DNA of 64,000 bases, taken from contig NZ_JACHTF010000008.1 in the NCBI RefSeq assembly GCF_014145325.1, positions 62,001-126,000 of the forward strand, written 5' to 3'. Positions 63,042 through 64,000 of this stretch are shown piece by piece. The notes beneath the pieces are model-generated. The model was given only the letters and a program-made list of their open reading frames with translations. It made no database searches and was not told the DNA's origin. The number at the start of each line of letters is the position of its first letter. Positions within the stretch are counted from its first letter, which is position 1. This DNA is from Marilutibacter spongiae (GTDB lineage: Bacteria; Pseudomonadota; Gammaproteobacteria; Xanthomonadales; Xanthomonadaceae). The translations under genes were made by a program, and so were the position numbers.

Positions 63042-64000
63042 ATGAACCGCAAACACCTGAGCATCGCCATTACCTGCGCATTGCTGGCACCCAGTGCCTG
63101 GGCGCAGGACGCCGGCACCACCGCGGCGCAGGGCGAGCGCGCCGCGGCGACCCTCGACGCGGTCACGGTCACCGCCCGCAAGCGCGAGGAGACCCTGCAG
63201 GAAGTGCCGGTCGCCGTCACCGCGTTCACCGCCGACGCGCTCGACAAGCTCGACGTCGAGGACCTGTCCGACCTGGACGCGCAGGTGCCCAACCTGACCA
63301 TCTACGCCGCGCGCGGTTCCAGCAGCACGGTGACCGCCTACATCCGCGGCATCGGCCAGTCCGATCCGCTGTGGGGCGTCGACCCCGGCGTGGGCATCTA
63401 CCTCGACGACGTCTACATCGCCCGGCCCCAGGGTGCGCTGCTGGACGTGTTCGACGTCGACCGCATCGAGGTCCTGCGCGGCCCGCAAGGCACGCTTTAC
63501 GGCAAGAACACCATCGGCGGCGCGATCAAGTACATTTCCCGCGGCCTGCCGGCGAGCACCGACGGCTTCGCCTCGGTCACCGCGGGCACGAACGGGCAGC
63601 TCGACGTCAAGGCCGCGCTCGGCGGTTCGTTCGGCGGCAACGATGCCTTGCGCGGCAGGATCTCTGTCGCCAGCCTCAACCGCGACGGCTACGGCGAGAA
63701 CCGCATCACCAAGCAGGACGTGAGCGACAAGGAGATCCTGACGCTGCGCGCCGAGCTGGGCGCCTATGTCAGCGACGATTTCAACATCCGTTTCGCCTAC
63801 GACTGGATGGACGACCAGTCCGGCGTGCGCGGTGCGCAGATGCTCGCGCCCAATCCGTTCGCGCCCGGTTACGCACCCCTCGACGACCGCTACGACGTGC
63901 GCAACGGCATGCCGAACGTCAACGACACCGACATGCAGGGCCTGTCGGCGACCGCCAACTGGCGCGTCAACGACGACTGGTCGGCGAAGTACGTCATCGC
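63042..64000 (+). CDS. TonB-dependent outer-membrane receptor (3' part missing)
   Basis: The first 319 residues of a siderophore-type receptor. A signal peptide (ending SAWAQ) is followed by DAVTVTARKREETLQEVPVAV, the usual start of the plug. Plug hallmarks are AYIRGIGQSD, GIYLDDVYIARPQGAL and EVLRGPQGTLYGKNTIGGAI. Barrel strands begin near residue 190. Unlike the receptor at 55 kb it lacks the carboxypeptidase-regulatory domain. Such receptors in xanthomonads and sphingomonads often import plant- or polymer-derived compounds. GGGGAGAGG precedes the ATG. The gene continues past the window's right edge. Confidence 0.9.
   Translation, partial: MNRKHLSIAITCALLAPSAWAQDAGTTAAQGERAAATLDAVTVTARKREETLQEVPVAVTAFTADALDKLDVEDLSDLDAQVPNLTIYAARGSSSTVTAYIRGIGQSDPLWGVDPGVGIYLDDVYIARPQGALLDVFDVDRIEVLRGPQGTLYGKNTIGGAIKYISRGLPASTDGFASVTAGTNGQLDVKAALGGSFGGNDALRGRISVASLNRDGYGENRITKQDVSDKEILTLRAELGAYVSDDFNIRFAYDWMDDQSGVRGAQMLAPNPFAPGYAPLDDRYDVRNGMPNVNDTDMQGLSATANWRVNDDWSAKYVI

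Overview
The window is high-GC bacterial chromosome, roughly 68-70% G+C by eye. Gene content and order point to a gammaproteobacterium of the Lysobacter/Luteimonas/Xanthomonas group (Xanthomonadaceae/Lysobacteraceae). The signs are a fimV-truA-trpF-trpB-trpA-accD block, a 14-gene nuo operon between secG and rimP, several TonB-dependent receptors and heptamer-type intergenic repeats. The genus assignment is inference. No plasmid, phage, IS or CRISPR signature was seen.

Layout. 1-5.1 kb: envelope and housekeeping genes: an NlpE-like lipoprotein (cut by the window edge), a YjgR/HerA-type ATPase, an MltD-like lytic transglycosylase, psd and a SCO1-type copper protein. 5.2-16.6 kb: mostly rightward biosynthesis: prmB, aroC, asd, fimV, truA, trpF, trpB, trpA, accD, glmM. 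16.6-18.1 kb: a 2-oxoglutarate/Fe(II) oxygenase converging on a DNA-deoxyinosine glycosylase. 18.2-34.6 kb: tpiA, secG, tRNA-Leu(GAG) and the complete nuoA-N operon for respiratory complex I, carrying an unusual inverted heptamer repeat between nuoD and nuoE. 34.7-44.2 kb: the transcription/translation operon tRNA-fMet-rimP-nusA-infB-rbfA-truB-rpsO-pnp, with a clear promoter, leader terminators, a hairpin between rpsO and pnp, and a strong bidirectional terminator after pnp. The secG-tRNA-Leu and tRNA-fMet-rimP-nusA parts resemble one conserved gammaproteobacterial block, here split by nuo.

44.3-64 kb is the accessory part. A leftward set holds a membrane-anchored DJ-1/PfpI protein, an OmpR-type response regulator and its histidine kinase. 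Next comes a tightly overlapping leftward cluster: an exported NlpC/P60 peptidase, an L-Ala-D/L-Glu epimerase with all diagnostic residues, an RpiR/SIS regulator, an L,D-transpeptidase-fold protein and an APC permease. It starts from an AT-rich divergent control region with a palindrome. Rightward from that region run an exported transglutaminase-like protein, an Oar-like TonB-dependent receptor and an exported class C beta-lactamase-like serine hydrolase. I read this as a candidate system for capturing and catabolising murein peptides: outer-membrane uptake, periplasmic trimming, inner-membrane import, cytosolic epimerisation and SIS-domain regulation. The single functions are well supported by motifs; their joint role is inference. 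The window ends with dinB, an unrecognised 117-residue protein, a GntP-family permease and the first third of a second TonB-dependent receptor.
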